NCBI GenBank assembly: GCA_947311495.1
Contig: CAMZLG010000127.1
Span: 1-34,119, forward strand
Length of the DNA: 34,119 nucleotides
Source of the DNA: an uncultured Zetaproteobacteria bacterium
GTDB taxonomy: Bacteria; Pseudomonadota; Zetaproteobacteria; Mariprofundales; Mariprofundaceae
Direction of reading: 5' to 3'
Shown: one piece after another, positions 7,227-15,038 of the stretch
How the letters are laid out: each line of letters opens with the position of its first letter
Position numbering within the stretch: position 1 is the first letter of the stretch
Notes under the pieces: generated by a model
Told to the model about the DNA's origin: nothing
Seen by the model: the letters and a program-made list of their open reading frames with translations, nothing else
Database searches by the model: none
Program-made: the position numbers and the translations under genes

Positions 7227-7658
7227 ATGTATTCACCATTGATTGATGAGATGATAGAAAAATATGGCTATCCCGTGCTAACGGAAGAGGCAGTTGCCTC
7301 ATTTGAGAAAGAGCATAAAGATGTGGTTTTGTTCTTTACTGAAAATGCAAATAATTACCCAGAGAGCAATGATGTTGCGGTTATTTTACCTGAAATCATG
7401 AAACAATTTGAAGATAGATTGGTTGCTGCCGTGGTGAGTCGAGAAAGTGAGCGTCCTTTGCAGAGGAAGTACCGGTTTAAGGGCTACCCAGCGTTGGTAT
7501 TTCTTCGAGATGGCGAGTATGTGGGCACAATTTCTAAGGTTCGTGATTGGCTGGAATATATTGATGAGTTTAAAACCATGCTTGCAACATCTCCAACACC
7601 ACCACCAGCGTTTGATTTAGATAATGTTTGTCCTGGCTCAGCGCCAGCTAAAGTTTAA
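7227..7658 (+). CDS. hupG: HupG/HyaE/HoxO, small-subunit Tat chaperone
   Basis: This 143-aa thioredoxin-fold protein (HyaE family) holds the small-subunit precursor before Tat export. Family-like features are the DVVLFFTENANNYPESNDVAVILPE strand-loop region and RKYRFKGYPALVFLRDGEYVG near the C-terminus. The CxxC of thioredoxins is absent, as usual for this family, so a redox role is unlikely. It starts at the base after the hupF stop, behind AAGGAG. Confidence 0.9.
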   Translation: MYSPLIDEMIEKYGYPVLTEEAVASFEKEHKDVVLFFTENANNYPESNDVAVILPEIMKQFEDRLVAAVVSRESERPLQRKYRFKGYPALVFLRDGEYVGTISKVRDWLEYIDEFKTMLATSPTPPPAFDLDNVCPGSAPAKV

Positions 7659-7668
7659 GGAGTTTACC

Positions 7669-8535
7669 ATGACTGAAATTCATATCCCCATTGCAAGTAT
7701 AGGTGTTGGTTCTCAACCTGAAAGTGAAGATGGTAAAACGCTAGAATTTATTCCTATGCCGCATGAGATGAGTGTGTTTGAAGTGTCTAACATGCCAGAG
7801 CCTGAAGATGTGGCAAACCTGCAAGAAGGTATGCAAGCACTACGTTTGGTTCGAGGTGCGCTGAAGAAGTATAAAATGTCAGATGAGCTGACTATGATTG
7901 ATATTACCGATTTGGATGAACAAAACCGTGCCTGGGTAAACACCATGTTAGGTCATGGAGAAGTAAGTGTTATTTATCAAGGTGGTACGCGCACTGAAAT
8001 TCAAGAATCCGTCTTTGCGGGTGTCTGGCGCATCATATATTTGGATGCAGACCGAAATATCATCAAAGACTTTATTGAAATTTCCAGTGTACCTGAGTTG
8101 GTTAAAAACTCATCATTTATTAAGGCGAAAACCAAGCTCGAGTATGATCCAAACAATCTTCCTGAGCGGGTGATGAATGCACCAGCCTTGATTACTGAGC
8201 TTAATGATAAAGTGGCAACATGGAAAGAGGGTGATGAACCACATGTCATTAACTTCAGCTTGCTGCCTCAAACAGAAGAAGACTTGGTGTTCTTGGACAA
8301 GCTGCTTGGCTCGGGCCCCGTGGTCATTTTGTCACGAGGTTATGGTAACTGCCGCATTGCCTGCACAGAAACACAGAATGTGTGGTGGGTAAAATACTTT
8401 AATTCGGAAGATAAGCTAATTTTGGATACTTTGGAAATTAGCACAGTACCTGAAGTGGCATGTGCAGCCGAAGAAGATATTCGTGATAGCTATGATAGAT
8501 TTGTTGAGGTTATGGAACTCTACGATAATGAGTGA
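7669..8535 (+). CDS. hupH: HupH/HyaF/HoxQ hydrogenase assembly protein
   Basis: This 288-aa cytoplasmic protein acts with HupG in small-subunit maturation before Tat export. I chose ATG 7669 (MTEIHIPIAS), which has AAGGAG 7 nt upstream, over the ORF-track start at 7624, which lies inside hupG. The middle (RVMNAPALITELNDK) and C-terminal part (FSLLPQTEEDLVFLDKLLG, SRGYGNCRIACTETQNVWWV, DTLEISTVPEVA) are characteristic of HyaF/HupH. The internal half-repeat (about 75-140 and 215-275, each with a WWV or WR-I-Y motif followed by L-IS-VPE) is visible. It overlaps hupI by 8 nt. Confidence 0.93.
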   Translation: MTEIHIPIASIGVGSQPESEDGKTLEFIPMPHEMSVFEVSNMPEPEDVANLQEGMQALRLVRGALKKYKMSDELTMIDITDLDEQNRAWVNTMLGHGEVSVIYQGGTRTEIQESVFAGVWRIIYLDADRNIIKDFIEISSVPELVKNSSFIKAKTKLEYDPNNLPERVMNAPALITELNDKVATWKEGDEPHVINFSLLPQTEEDLVFLDKLLGSGPVVILSRGYGNCRIACTETQNVWWVKYFNSEDKLILDTLEISTVPEVACAAEEDIRDSYDRFVEVMELYDNE

Positions 8536-8755
8536 TGATACGTTTTTTAATTCTTACGGTGGTGATGGTGAGAAGATAGAAGATGATGCTATTTTAGAGT
8601 GTAAAATTTGTTGGCATCAATACAAACCTGATGAAGGTGATGATTACTGGCAAATTGAACCTGGCACACCTTTTTCGGCATTGCCTGAACACTGGAAGTG
8701 TCCTGAATGCGATGGTCGCAAAGAAGACTTCATGGTTGTGTTAAGAGATAAGTAA
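8528..8755 (+). CDS. hupI: Hydrogenase-associated rubredoxin
   Basis: This 75-aa rubredoxin (HupI/HoxR) has one Fe bound by C25/C28 (CKIC) and C58/C61 (CPEC). In O2-tolerant clusters it supports correct assembly or oxidation state of the small-subunit Fe-S clusters in air. I start it at ATG 8528 (MSDDTFFNSYGG), inside the end of hupH, not at 8462. It has an N-terminal acidic extension of about 20 residues before the rubredoxin core. Confidence 0.93.
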   Translation: MSDDTFFNSYGGDGEKIEDDAILECKICWHQYKPDEGDDYWQIEPGTPFSALPEHWKCPECDGRKEDFMVVLRDK

Positions 8756-8756
8756 G

Positions 8757-9362
8757 GTGAAGTTAAAGTCATTAACGCCTATGGGAGCAGCGTATCACTT
8801 GGAACAGCTGTATGAAAATATTCGTGTAACACGTATGGTGGGTGTGCCGATATTAAATGAGAAGATTAAGGTGCAGGCTGTTGGTTTTCGAGAATGGAAC
8901 CAACATGTTTTGGGTGTGTTGATTACACCGTGGTTTATGAACTTGATGCTATTGCCAACTGAAAACACAAGCTGGGATGGGTTCAAGTTTGGCAGTAAAC
9001 ATAGCTATACTTTTGAAGCAGGTGCCTTTGAATTTATTTTGGGTGAAGAAGAAGATTTGGGACAATATATGAGCTGCTCTATGTTTTCGCCTATGTTTGA
9101 TTTTGAAAACCATCAAGCAGCGGTTGAAACTGCCGAAGCCATTGTGTCAGGTATGTTTAAGATTGAAAATAAAGAAGAACTTGGCTCAGAAGACTTGCCC
9201 AATGATGATAAGGCACAAGAAGATATAGCTGAAGAAAGTATGTTGGAAACAGTGGTTGAAGGTGCGCAGGCTATTGGCTCGATGGCTAAAGAAAGTTTGG
9301 AGAAACCTTTGTCGCGGCGCGAATTGCTGCGCGGTGGATTCTTGAAGAATGCAGTAAAATAA
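8757..9362 (+). CDS. hupJ: HupJ/HoxT, HybE-family assembly chaperone
   Basis: This 201-aa member of the HybE/HupJ family assists hydrogenase assembly. The core (about 10-130) includes ENIRVTRMVGVPILNEKIKVQAVGF and LGVLITPWFMNLMLLP, followed by the conserved FEAGAFEFILG region. The C-terminus ends PLSRRELLRGGFLKNAVK, a twin-arginine-like string that recurs at the end of this family. At a C-terminus it cannot be an export signal. The start is GTG 8757, two nucleotides after the hupI stop; the ATG at 8781 is an alternative. An acidic linker (about 150-185) joins core and tail. Confidence 0.9.
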   Translation: MKLKSLTPMGAAYHLEQLYENIRVTRMVGVPILNEKIKVQAVGFREWNQHVLGVLITPWFMNLMLLPTENTSWDGFKFGSKHSYTFEAGAFEFILGEEEDLGQYMSCSMFSPMFDFENHQAAVETAEAIVSGMFKIENKEELGSEDLPNDDKAQEDIAEESMLETVVEGAQAIGSMAKESLEKPLSRRELLRGGFLKNAVK

Positions 9363-9379
9363 AGCGTAAAAGGAAAGGA

Positions 9380-10132
9380 ATGATGGTTAAAGGTTATAAC
9401 TTAACAAATATTGGAACACCGTTGAAGGTGCTGTTCACCAGCTATTTATGTGTAGTTGGTATTGGTTACTTGATGGCAGTAACACAAATTTTATTCACGC
9501 ATGGTATGGCAGATGGCAAGTTTGGTTTATCCGTTGATGACATTGTGTACAGTTATTATGGTGATAGGTCTGGTACGTTAATTGAACATAAATTAAACGG
9601 TTCAATGAAGGAAAATGCACCTGATGAAGATAGGTTCAAGATTATTCAATGGGTTAGGGATGGCGCTGAGGAAAGTGAGTTTAAGTCTCGCGGCATCAAT
9701 GAGATTTTCGAAAACAACTGCTTGGCTTGTCATAGTGCTGAAGCAGAAATGGGACTACCAGATTTTTCTGATTTCAAGAATATTAAAGAACGTTCAGAGG
9801 CAGACACAGGGGCAACCTTTTCATCTCTGGCACGGGTTTCGCATATTCATTTGTTTGGCATTGCCTTTATCTTTTTCTTTGTCGGAGCGATTTTTGTATT
9901 CGCCAAAAATGTCCCTGTTTGGTTGAAGGGGTTGGTTATTGCGATGCCTTTTGTTTCTCAAGTTATGGATATTAGTGCTTGGTGGCTTACTAAGTTTGAC
10001 CCTGTGTTTGCATGGTTGGTTATTATTGGGGGTAGCGGCATGGGTGCTGCGTTTGCTTTCATGTGGTTTGTTTCGGTTTATGAGATGTGGATAAGTAAGC
10101 ATGATGATACTTCTGTGATTGATGAGCATTGA
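9380..10132 (+). CDS. Membrane-anchored c-type cytochrome-like protein in the hydrogenase operon
   Basis: I cannot name this 250-aa protein. It has one hydrophobic segment at about 15-38, a polar stretch (40-150) with a single heme-attachment motif CLACH (C114-H118), and three more hydrophobic segments at about 158-176, 180-200 and 208-237. The heme motif requires the 40-150 region to be periplasmic. HIH at 155-157 sits at the mouth of the second segment and could supply axial ligands. It lies 17 nt after hupJ with its own AGGAAAGGA, and immediately before hupK, so it is co-transcribed with assembly factors. The textbook HoxQRTV gene order has no such gene. A role as redox partner, O2/redox sensor or quinone-linked electron entry is possible. 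An alternative is a degenerate cytochrome domain with an assembly role. Confidence 0.75.
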   Translation: MMVKGYNLTNIGTPLKVLFTSYLCVVGIGYLMAVTQILFTHGMADGKFGLSVDDIVYSYYGDRSGTLIEHKLNGSMKENAPDEDRFKIIQWVRDGAEESEFKSRGINEIFENNCLACHSAEAEMGLPDFSDFKNIKERSEADTGATFSSLARVSHIHLFGIAFIFFFVGAIFVFAKNVPVWLKGLVIAMPFVSQVMDISAWWLTKFDPVFAWLVIIGGSGMGAAFAFMWFVSVYEMWISKHDDTSVIDEH

Positions 10133-10135
10133 TTG

Positions 10136-11314
10136 ATGGGCTTAGAAGGCAATGTATCGATTTCACTGTTGCTTGCGAACCAAGGCGTTCAACAAGCTGC
10201 GGTGAAGTCGCAACGACCATTGCTGGCTCAAGCGCTACTTGCTGGTGTGAATGCAAAGCAAGCACCACAAAAGGTTGGGATGGTATTTAACTTGTGCGCA
10301 AAGTCTCAAGCCTCGGCATCCGTGTTTGCCATTGAGCAAGCTTCGGGAACAGCATCAACCAAAGAAGCTTGTGCTGTCCGCGCTCAATTGGTGCGCATGG
10401 AGCTGATTCGTGAACATTTATGGCGTATTTGTTTGGATTGGCCAAAGCTCAGAGGCGCACAAGCAGATAATGCTTTGATGAAACAAGTGTTGTTGCTGGA
10501 TAAAGAATGGGAAGCTTGTTTGGATGCGGATAAACAGGCTTTCATATTGGGTGGTGATGTAAAACCGCCGCTTAAAGCCAAAGCATCAAGCATTGCCATG
10601 AAACTTGGCACACTGCTTAAAGAGCATATCTTTTATATGCCTCCCAAAGCTTTTTATGCATGTAAAGGTGCTGAAGAATACTTGCTTTGGGCGCAATATA
10701 CGCAGATGAATGTGCCGCAACTGATACAAAGCTTGGTGGTTAATGGTTGGCAAGCTTCGGGTCAAACAGACACTGCGGCGTTGCCTTATTTTCAAGTCTC
10801 TTGGCTGCAGGAAATATTATCATCGGACAATGCTGAAAGCTTCATGAAGCAACCCAGTATTGAGGGTGAAACCTTTGAAAGCACACCGTATGCAAGACAG
10901 GCGTCGCACCCGCTGATAGTTGAATTGGAACAAAAATATGGTGTGGGTTTGTTGGTTCGCTTTACAGCAGTGTTGCTAGAACTTGCCAAGACGTATTTGG
11001 ATTTAGAAAAGGCATTGATGCAGTCTGAATCCAAATGTGATGTGGTGGGAAGTGCGCCTGATAAAACGGGTTTTGGTGCAGTGGAAGCTGCGCGTGGCCG
11101 TTTGCTACACAGAGTTGTTTTGGACGATGAAAACAAGGTTGAAACTTACCAAATCGTTGCGCCAACAGAGTGGAACTTCCATCCTGATGGTGTGTTGAAA
11201 CGAGCATTGGAAAAGTTGCAAGGTGATACTGAATCCATTGAGCAACAAGCCAAATTATTAATTCACGCTATGGATCCATGTGTTGCATTTGAATTAGAGG
11301 TGAGCCATGCATGA
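10136..11314 (+). CDS. hupK: HupK/HoxV, large-subunit-like scaffold
   Basis: This HupK/HoxV family protein (392 aa) is distantly related to hydrogenase large subunits and acts as a scaffold for Fe(CN)2CO transfer to HupL. The C-terminal half keeps large-subunit-like blocks: EAARGRLLHRVVLDDENKVETYQIVAPTEWNFHPDG and a terminal DPCVAFELE. The L1 motif is missing and only one L2 Cys remains, so it cannot hold a NiFe site. I chose ATG 10136 over TTG 10133; either starts just after the preceding stop. It overlaps hypA by 8 nt. Confidence 0.92.
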   Translation: MGLEGNVSISLLLANQGVQQAAVKSQRPLLAQALLAGVNAKQAPQKVGMVFNLCAKSQASASVFAIEQASGTASTKEACAVRAQLVRMELIREHLWRICLDWPKLRGAQADNALMKQVLLLDKEWEACLDADKQAFILGGDVKPPLKAKASSIAMKLGTLLKEHIFYMPPKAFYACKGAEEYLLWAQYTQMNVPQLIQSLVVNGWQASGQTDTAALPYFQVSWLQEILSSDNAESFMKQPSIEGETFESTPYARQASHPLIVELEQKYGVGLLVRFTAVLLELAKTYLDLEKALMQSESKCDVVGSAPDKTGFGAVEAARGRLLHRVVLDDENKVETYQIVAPTEWNFHPDGVLKRALEKLQGDTESIEQQAKLLIHAMDPCVAFELEVSHA

Positions 11315-11648
11315 GATGTCGCTGTGCGAAGGTGTGTTAACGGTTTTGGAAGATAGCGCCAAGCAACAAGGTTTTAAAAAAGTTAAAAAAGTTTGGCTTG
11401 AAATCGGCGTGTTATCGGGTGTGGAACATGAAGCCATGTTGTTCAGTTATGATGTTGTGGTCAAAGGTTCGGTTGCTGATGGTTCAACACTAGAAATTAT
11501 TGAACTACCAGCGCAGGCTTGGTGTATGCAGTGTATGAATGAAGTTGAAATCACAGGCAGGGGCGAACCATGCCCGTCTTGTGATAGTTATCAGTTACAA
11601 ATATCCAGTGGTGATGAGCTACGGATTAAAGAATTGGAGGTGGAGTGA
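11307..11648 (+). CDS. hypA: Hydrogenase nickel incorporation protein HypA
   Basis: This 113-aa nickel chaperone delivers Ni to the large subunit together with HypB. The N-terminus MHEMSL gives the His2 nickel site. The zinc site is C73/C76 and C89/C92 (CMQC...CPSC). The length is typical. It overlaps hupK by 8 nt and its stop overlaps the hypB start. Confidence 0.97.
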   Translation: MHEMSLCEGVLTVLEDSAKQQGFKKVKKVWLEIGVLSGVEHEAMLFSYDVVVKGSVADGSTLEIIELPAQAWCMQCMNEVEITGRGEPCPSCDSYQLQISSGDELRIKELEVE

Positions 11649-12550
11649 TGTGTACAGTTTGCGGATGTAGTGAAGGTGAAACAACCATTGAAGGGGCGGC
11701 ACACAGCCATAGTCATGACCATGAGCACCCGCACGACCACAGTCATGACCATTCCCATGACCATGAACATCATCACCATGATGATAAAACACATGATTAC
11801 GGACAAGGTCCAGCCCATGCTCATGCACCCGGATTAAGCCAGAGCCGTATGGTGCAAATTGAGCAAGATATTTTGGGTAAAAATAATCGATATGCCAATG
11901 AAAACCGCAGTTATTTCGCAGAACATGCAATTTTGGCACTTAACCTTGTTTCAAGCCCCGGTTCGGGTAAAACAACATTGCTCACCAAAACATTAACCGA
12001 CTTAAAAGATACATTGCCTTTATCGGTGATTGAGGGTGACCAACAAACCGCCAATGATGCCGATAGAATCCGTGAAACGGGTGTCAAAGCTTTGCAAATC
12101 AACACAGGCAAAGGTTGTCATTTGGATGCTCACATGGTGGGTCATGCCATGGAGCCACTTGCGCCTGAAGATAAGAGTGTATTGTTCATCGAAAACGTAG
12201 GCAACTTGGTTTGTCCTGCTGCCTTTGATTTGGGTGAAGCGCATAAGGTTGCGATTTTATCGGTGACTGAAGGCGAAGATAAACCACTGAAATACCCAGA
12301 TATGTTTTTTGCTGCAGATTTGATGATTTTGAATAAAATCGATTTGCTTCCTTATTTGAACTTTGATGTTGAGAAGTGCATGGCATATGCACGCCGCGTT
12401 AATCCTAGCATTAAGATTATCCAAGTATCAGCCACCACGGGTGAAGGTATGGACACTTGGTATCAATGGATTCAAGCCACGCATCAAATCGCCATGATTG
12501 GTTATCAACCCAAGCTTGCTGCTGTTGATGCAGATGCCAAAGCAGCATAA
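11648..12550 (+). CDS. hypB: Hydrogenase nickel incorporation GTPase HypB
   Basis: This SIMIBI-class GTPase (300 aa) drives Ni insertion. It combines the high-affinity N-terminal site MCTVCGC, a His/Asp-rich Ni-storage stretch (about 19-60, roughly 20 His), and the G domain with P-loop [11 protein letters not shown] (102-112), a Cys/His metal switch ([10 protein letters not shown]), ENVGNLVCP and NKID. I start at ATG 11648, which overlaps the hypA TGA, rather than GTG 11645. The His-rich tract recalls HypB proteins that also store nickel. Confidence 0.97.
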   Translation: MCTVCGCSEGETTIEGAAHSHSHDHEHPHDHSHDHSHDHEHHHHDDKTHDYGQGPAHAHAPGLSQSRMVQIEQDILGKNNRYANENRSYFAEHAILALNLVSSPGSGKTTLLTKTLTDLKDTLPLSVIEGDQQTANDADRIRETGVKALQINTGKGCHLDAHMVGHAMEPLAPEDKSVLFIENVGNLVCPAAFDLGEAHKVAILSVTEGEDKPLKYPDMFFAADLMILNKIDLLPYLNFDVEKCMAYARRVNPSIKIIQVSATTGEGMDTWYQWIQATHQIAMIGYQPKLAAVDADAKAA

Positions 12551-12562
12551 AGGAGCATTGAT

Positions 12563-12820
12563 ATGTGTTTAGCTATTCCAGCAAGAATTGTTGCCATTGA
12601 TGAAGCCGCAGATATGGCAACCGTCACATTAGGTAATGTTAAAAAAGATATATCCATTGCTTTGATTGAAGATGTTAAAGTGGATGAGTATGTATTGCTG
12701 CATGTGGGTTATGCCCTGCACAAAATATCTGAAGAAGAAGCAGCACGCACACTTGAAATGTTTGATGAAGTTGAGCTGATGGAAGAATTTACAGGCGAGA
12801 TAACTGAGGTTACATCATGA
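12563..12820 (+). CDS. hypC: Hydrogenase assembly chaperone HypC
   Basis: This 85-aa chaperone starts MCLAIPARIVAID. Cys2, with the His in LLHVGYALHKI, carries the Fe(CN)2CO precursor between HypD and the large subunit. The length and the acidic C-terminus are usual. It overlaps hypD by 4 nt (ATGA). It is the general HypC, in contrast to the HupF paralogue at 6906. Confidence 0.96.
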   Translation: MCLAIPARIVAIDEAADMATVTLGNVKKDISIALIEDVKVDEYVLLHVGYALHKISEEEAARTLEMFDEVELMEEFTGEITEVTS

Positions 12821-13986
12821 AATATGTTGATGAATTTCGCGATGGGAAATTGGCCCGCAAACTTGGCAAGGCCATTGCACAAGAAGCAGATGATAGCCGC
12901 ACTTATAATTTGATGGAATTCTGTGGTGGGCATACCCATGCAATTTTCCGTTATGGCGTTCAAGATTTAATGCCTGACAATGTAAAATTCGTGCATGGAC
13001 CTGGTTGTCCTGTATGTGTGCTTCCGATTGGTCGCATTGATAATGCCATTGCTTTGGTGGAAGAGAATGATGCCATTCTTTGTACTTATGGCGATATGAT
13101 GCGTGTGCCTGCTTCTGGTCGAAAAAGTCTGCTTAAAGCCAAAGCGGCGGGTGCAGATGTGCGCATGGTGTATTCAACCCAAGATGCCTTGAAATTGGCG
13201 CGTGAGTTTCCTGATAAAGAAGTGATTTTCTTTGCTATTGGTTTTGAAACCACCACGCCACCAACGGCTGTGGCGATTAAACAAGCCCAAGCTCAAGGTT
13301 TGAAGAATTTTACTGTCTTTTGTAATCATGTATTAACACCTGCGGCGATTCAACATATTTTGCAGTCGCCTGAAGTGCGTGAAATGGGTGCTGTTTCGAT
13401 TGACGGGTTCTTTGGTCCTTCGCATGTGAGTTCAGTGATTGGCACAGAGCCGTATGAATTTTTTGCAGAAGAATTTCAACGCCCAGTGGTGATTGCAGGT
13501 TTCGAACCTTTGGATGTAATGCAGTCTGCCTTAATGTTGATTCGTCAACTTAATGAAGGTCGTTCTGAAGTTGAAAATGAATATACCCGCGTGGTAACAC
13601 GTGAGGGTAATCTTAAAGCCCAGTCCTTGGTGGCAGAAGTATTTGAATTACGCCGTGAATTTGAATGGCGCGGTTTGGGTATGGTTCCTTATTCAGCATT
13701 GTCGATTAAAGAAGAGTTTGCTGAGTTTGATGCAGAAGTGCGTTTCTCCGTACCTAAAATTGTGGCGTATGATGTGAAAGGTTGTGAATGTCCTTCGATT
13801 CTTAGGGGTGTGAAAAAACCAACCGATTGTAAATTATTTGGCACAGTGTGTACGCCTGAAAATCCTATGGGCTCATGTATGGTTTCATCCGAAGGCGCAT
13901 GTGCTGCGTATTGGTCTTATGGTCGCTTCCGCCAGCCTGATGTGAAGGGTGGTAAAGTGATTAAGATTGAGAAAGAGGCGGCATAA
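12817..13986 (+). CDS. hypD: HypD, Fe-S scaffold for Fe(CN)2CO assembly
   Basis: This 389-aa protein is the scaffold on which cyanide and CO are attached to iron, working with HypC and HypE. Family motifs are visible: MEFCGGHTHAIFRYG, VHGPGCPVCVLP (redox cysteines), FFAIGFETTTPPTA, CNHVLTPAA, and a C-terminal cysteine set (CECPSILRGVKKPTDCKLFGTVCTPENPMGSCMVSSEGAC) that binds the [4Fe-4S] cluster. It starts inside the hypC stop and is followed by hypE after 2 nt. Confidence 0.97.
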   Translation: MKYVDEFRDGKLARKLGKAIAQEADDSRTYNLMEFCGGHTHAIFRYGVQDLMPDNVKFVHGPGCPVCVLPIGRIDNAIALVEENDAILCTYGDMMRVPASGRKSLLKAKAAGADVRMVYSTQDALKLAREFPDKEVIFFAIGFETTTPPTAVAIKQAQAQGLKNFTVFCNHVLTPAAIQHILQSPEVREMGAVSIDGFFGPSHVSSVIGTEPYEFFAEEFQRPVVIAGFEPLDVMQSALMLIRQLNEGRSEVENEYTRVVTREGNLKAQSLVAEVFELRREFEWRGLGMVPYSALSIKEEFAEFDAEVRFSVPKIVAYDVKGCECPSILRGVKKPTDCKLFGTVCTPENPMGSCMVSSEGACAAYWSYGRFRQPDVKGGKVIKIEKEAA

Positions 13987-13988
13987 GC

Positions 13989-15032
13989 ATGGCAGCAAAA
14001 CGATTTCCTATGAAGCTTAACCTCAAAAATGGTCAAGTTGAAATGGTGCATGGCAGTGGTGGCAGAGCCATGGCGCAGTTGATTGAAGAAATTTTTGTCA
14101 AACATTTCAGCAATGACTTGCTCAACCAAGGCAACGACCAAGCGATGTTCCATGTGGATGCTGGGCGCATGGTGATGAGTTGTGATGGGCATGTTATTTC
14201 ACCTTTATTTTTCCCCGGTGGTGATATTGGTTCGCTCTCGGTGCATGGCACAGTCAATGATGTTGCGATGTCTGGTGCGAAAGCACTGTATCTTTCTGCA
14301 AGTTTTATCATCGAAGAAGGTTATCCATTGGCAGACCTCAATCGTATCGTGGAAAGCATGGCTGCGGCGGCGAAGAAAGCAGATGTTATGATTGTCACAG
14401 GTGATACCAAAGTGGTTGAGCGCGGCAAAGGTGATGGCGTGTTTATCACCACCACGGGTGTTGGTGTTGTGCCTGAAGGTGTCAATATTTCAGGTGATAA
14501 GGCACAAGTTGGTGATGTGGTTTTGGTTAGTGGCACCATGGGTGACCATGGTGTAGCGATTATGTCTAGCCGTGAAGGTTTAGAGTTTGAAACTGAAATC
14601 TTATCTGACTCTGCGGCACTGAATGGTTTGATTACTGAAATGGTTGAGGCTGTACCTGAGATTCATTGTTTAAGAGACCCAACGCGTGGTGGCTTAGCAA
14701 CAACCTTGAATGAAATTGCCCTGCAATCGGTTGTAGGTATGCAGTTGGTGGAAGATGATGTGCCTGTGCATGAAGATGTGAAGGCTGCATGTGAACTTTT
14801 GGGTTTAGACCCGCTCTATGTTGCCAATGAAGGTAAGTTGATTTGTATTTGTGCACCAGAACATGCGGACACCTTGCTCAAAGTGATGCAAAACCATGAA
14901 TATGGTAAAAATGCAGCCATTGTTGGCAAAGTGGTTGATGATGAACATGGCTTTGTGCAAATGGAAACCACATTTGGCGGCTCGCGTATTGTCGATTGGT
15001 TGGCTGGCGAACAGCTGCCAAGGATTTGCTGA
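13989..15032 (+). CDS. hypE: HypE, thiocyanate-forming dehydratase
   Basis: HypE (347 aa) accepts carbamoyl from HypF on its C-terminal Cys and dehydrates it with ATP to the cyanide ligand. The modified tail PRIC is present at the end. N-terminal VHGSGGRAMAQLIEEIF and the glycine-rich TGDTKVVERGKGDGVFITTTGVG are family hallmarks of the PurM-like ATP fold. RDPTRGGLATTLNEIA is also conserved. A second ATG eight codons in is a possible start, but 13989 has the closer fit to the preceding stop. Confidence 0.97.
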   Translation: MAAKRFPMKLNLKNGQVEMVHGSGGRAMAQLIEEIFVKHFSNDLLNQGNDQAMFHVDAGRMVMSCDGHVISPLFFPGGDIGSLSVHGTVNDVAMSGAKALYLSASFIIEEGYPLADLNRIVESMAAAAKKADVMIVTGDTKVVERGKGDGVFITTTGVGVVPEGVNISGDKAQVGDVVLVSGTMGDHGVAIMSSREGLEFETEILSDSAALNGLITEMVEAVPEIHCLRDPTRGGLATTLNEIALQSVVGMQLVEDDVPVHEDVKAACELLGLDPLYVANEGKLICICAPEHADTLLKVMQNHEYGKNAAIVGKVVDDEHGFVQMETTFGGSRIVDWLAGEQLPRIC

Positions 15033-15038
15033 GGTAGT

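Noticed and set aside
9319-9347. SRRELLRGGFL in HupJ as a twin-arginine signal
   Set aside because: It lies at the C-terminus with no following hydrophobic core and recurs at the end of this chaperone family; export signals are N-terminal.
10136-11314. A third hydrogenase large subunit
   Set aside because: The L1 CxxC is absent and only one L2 Cys remains. Size and position match the HupK/HoxV scaffold.
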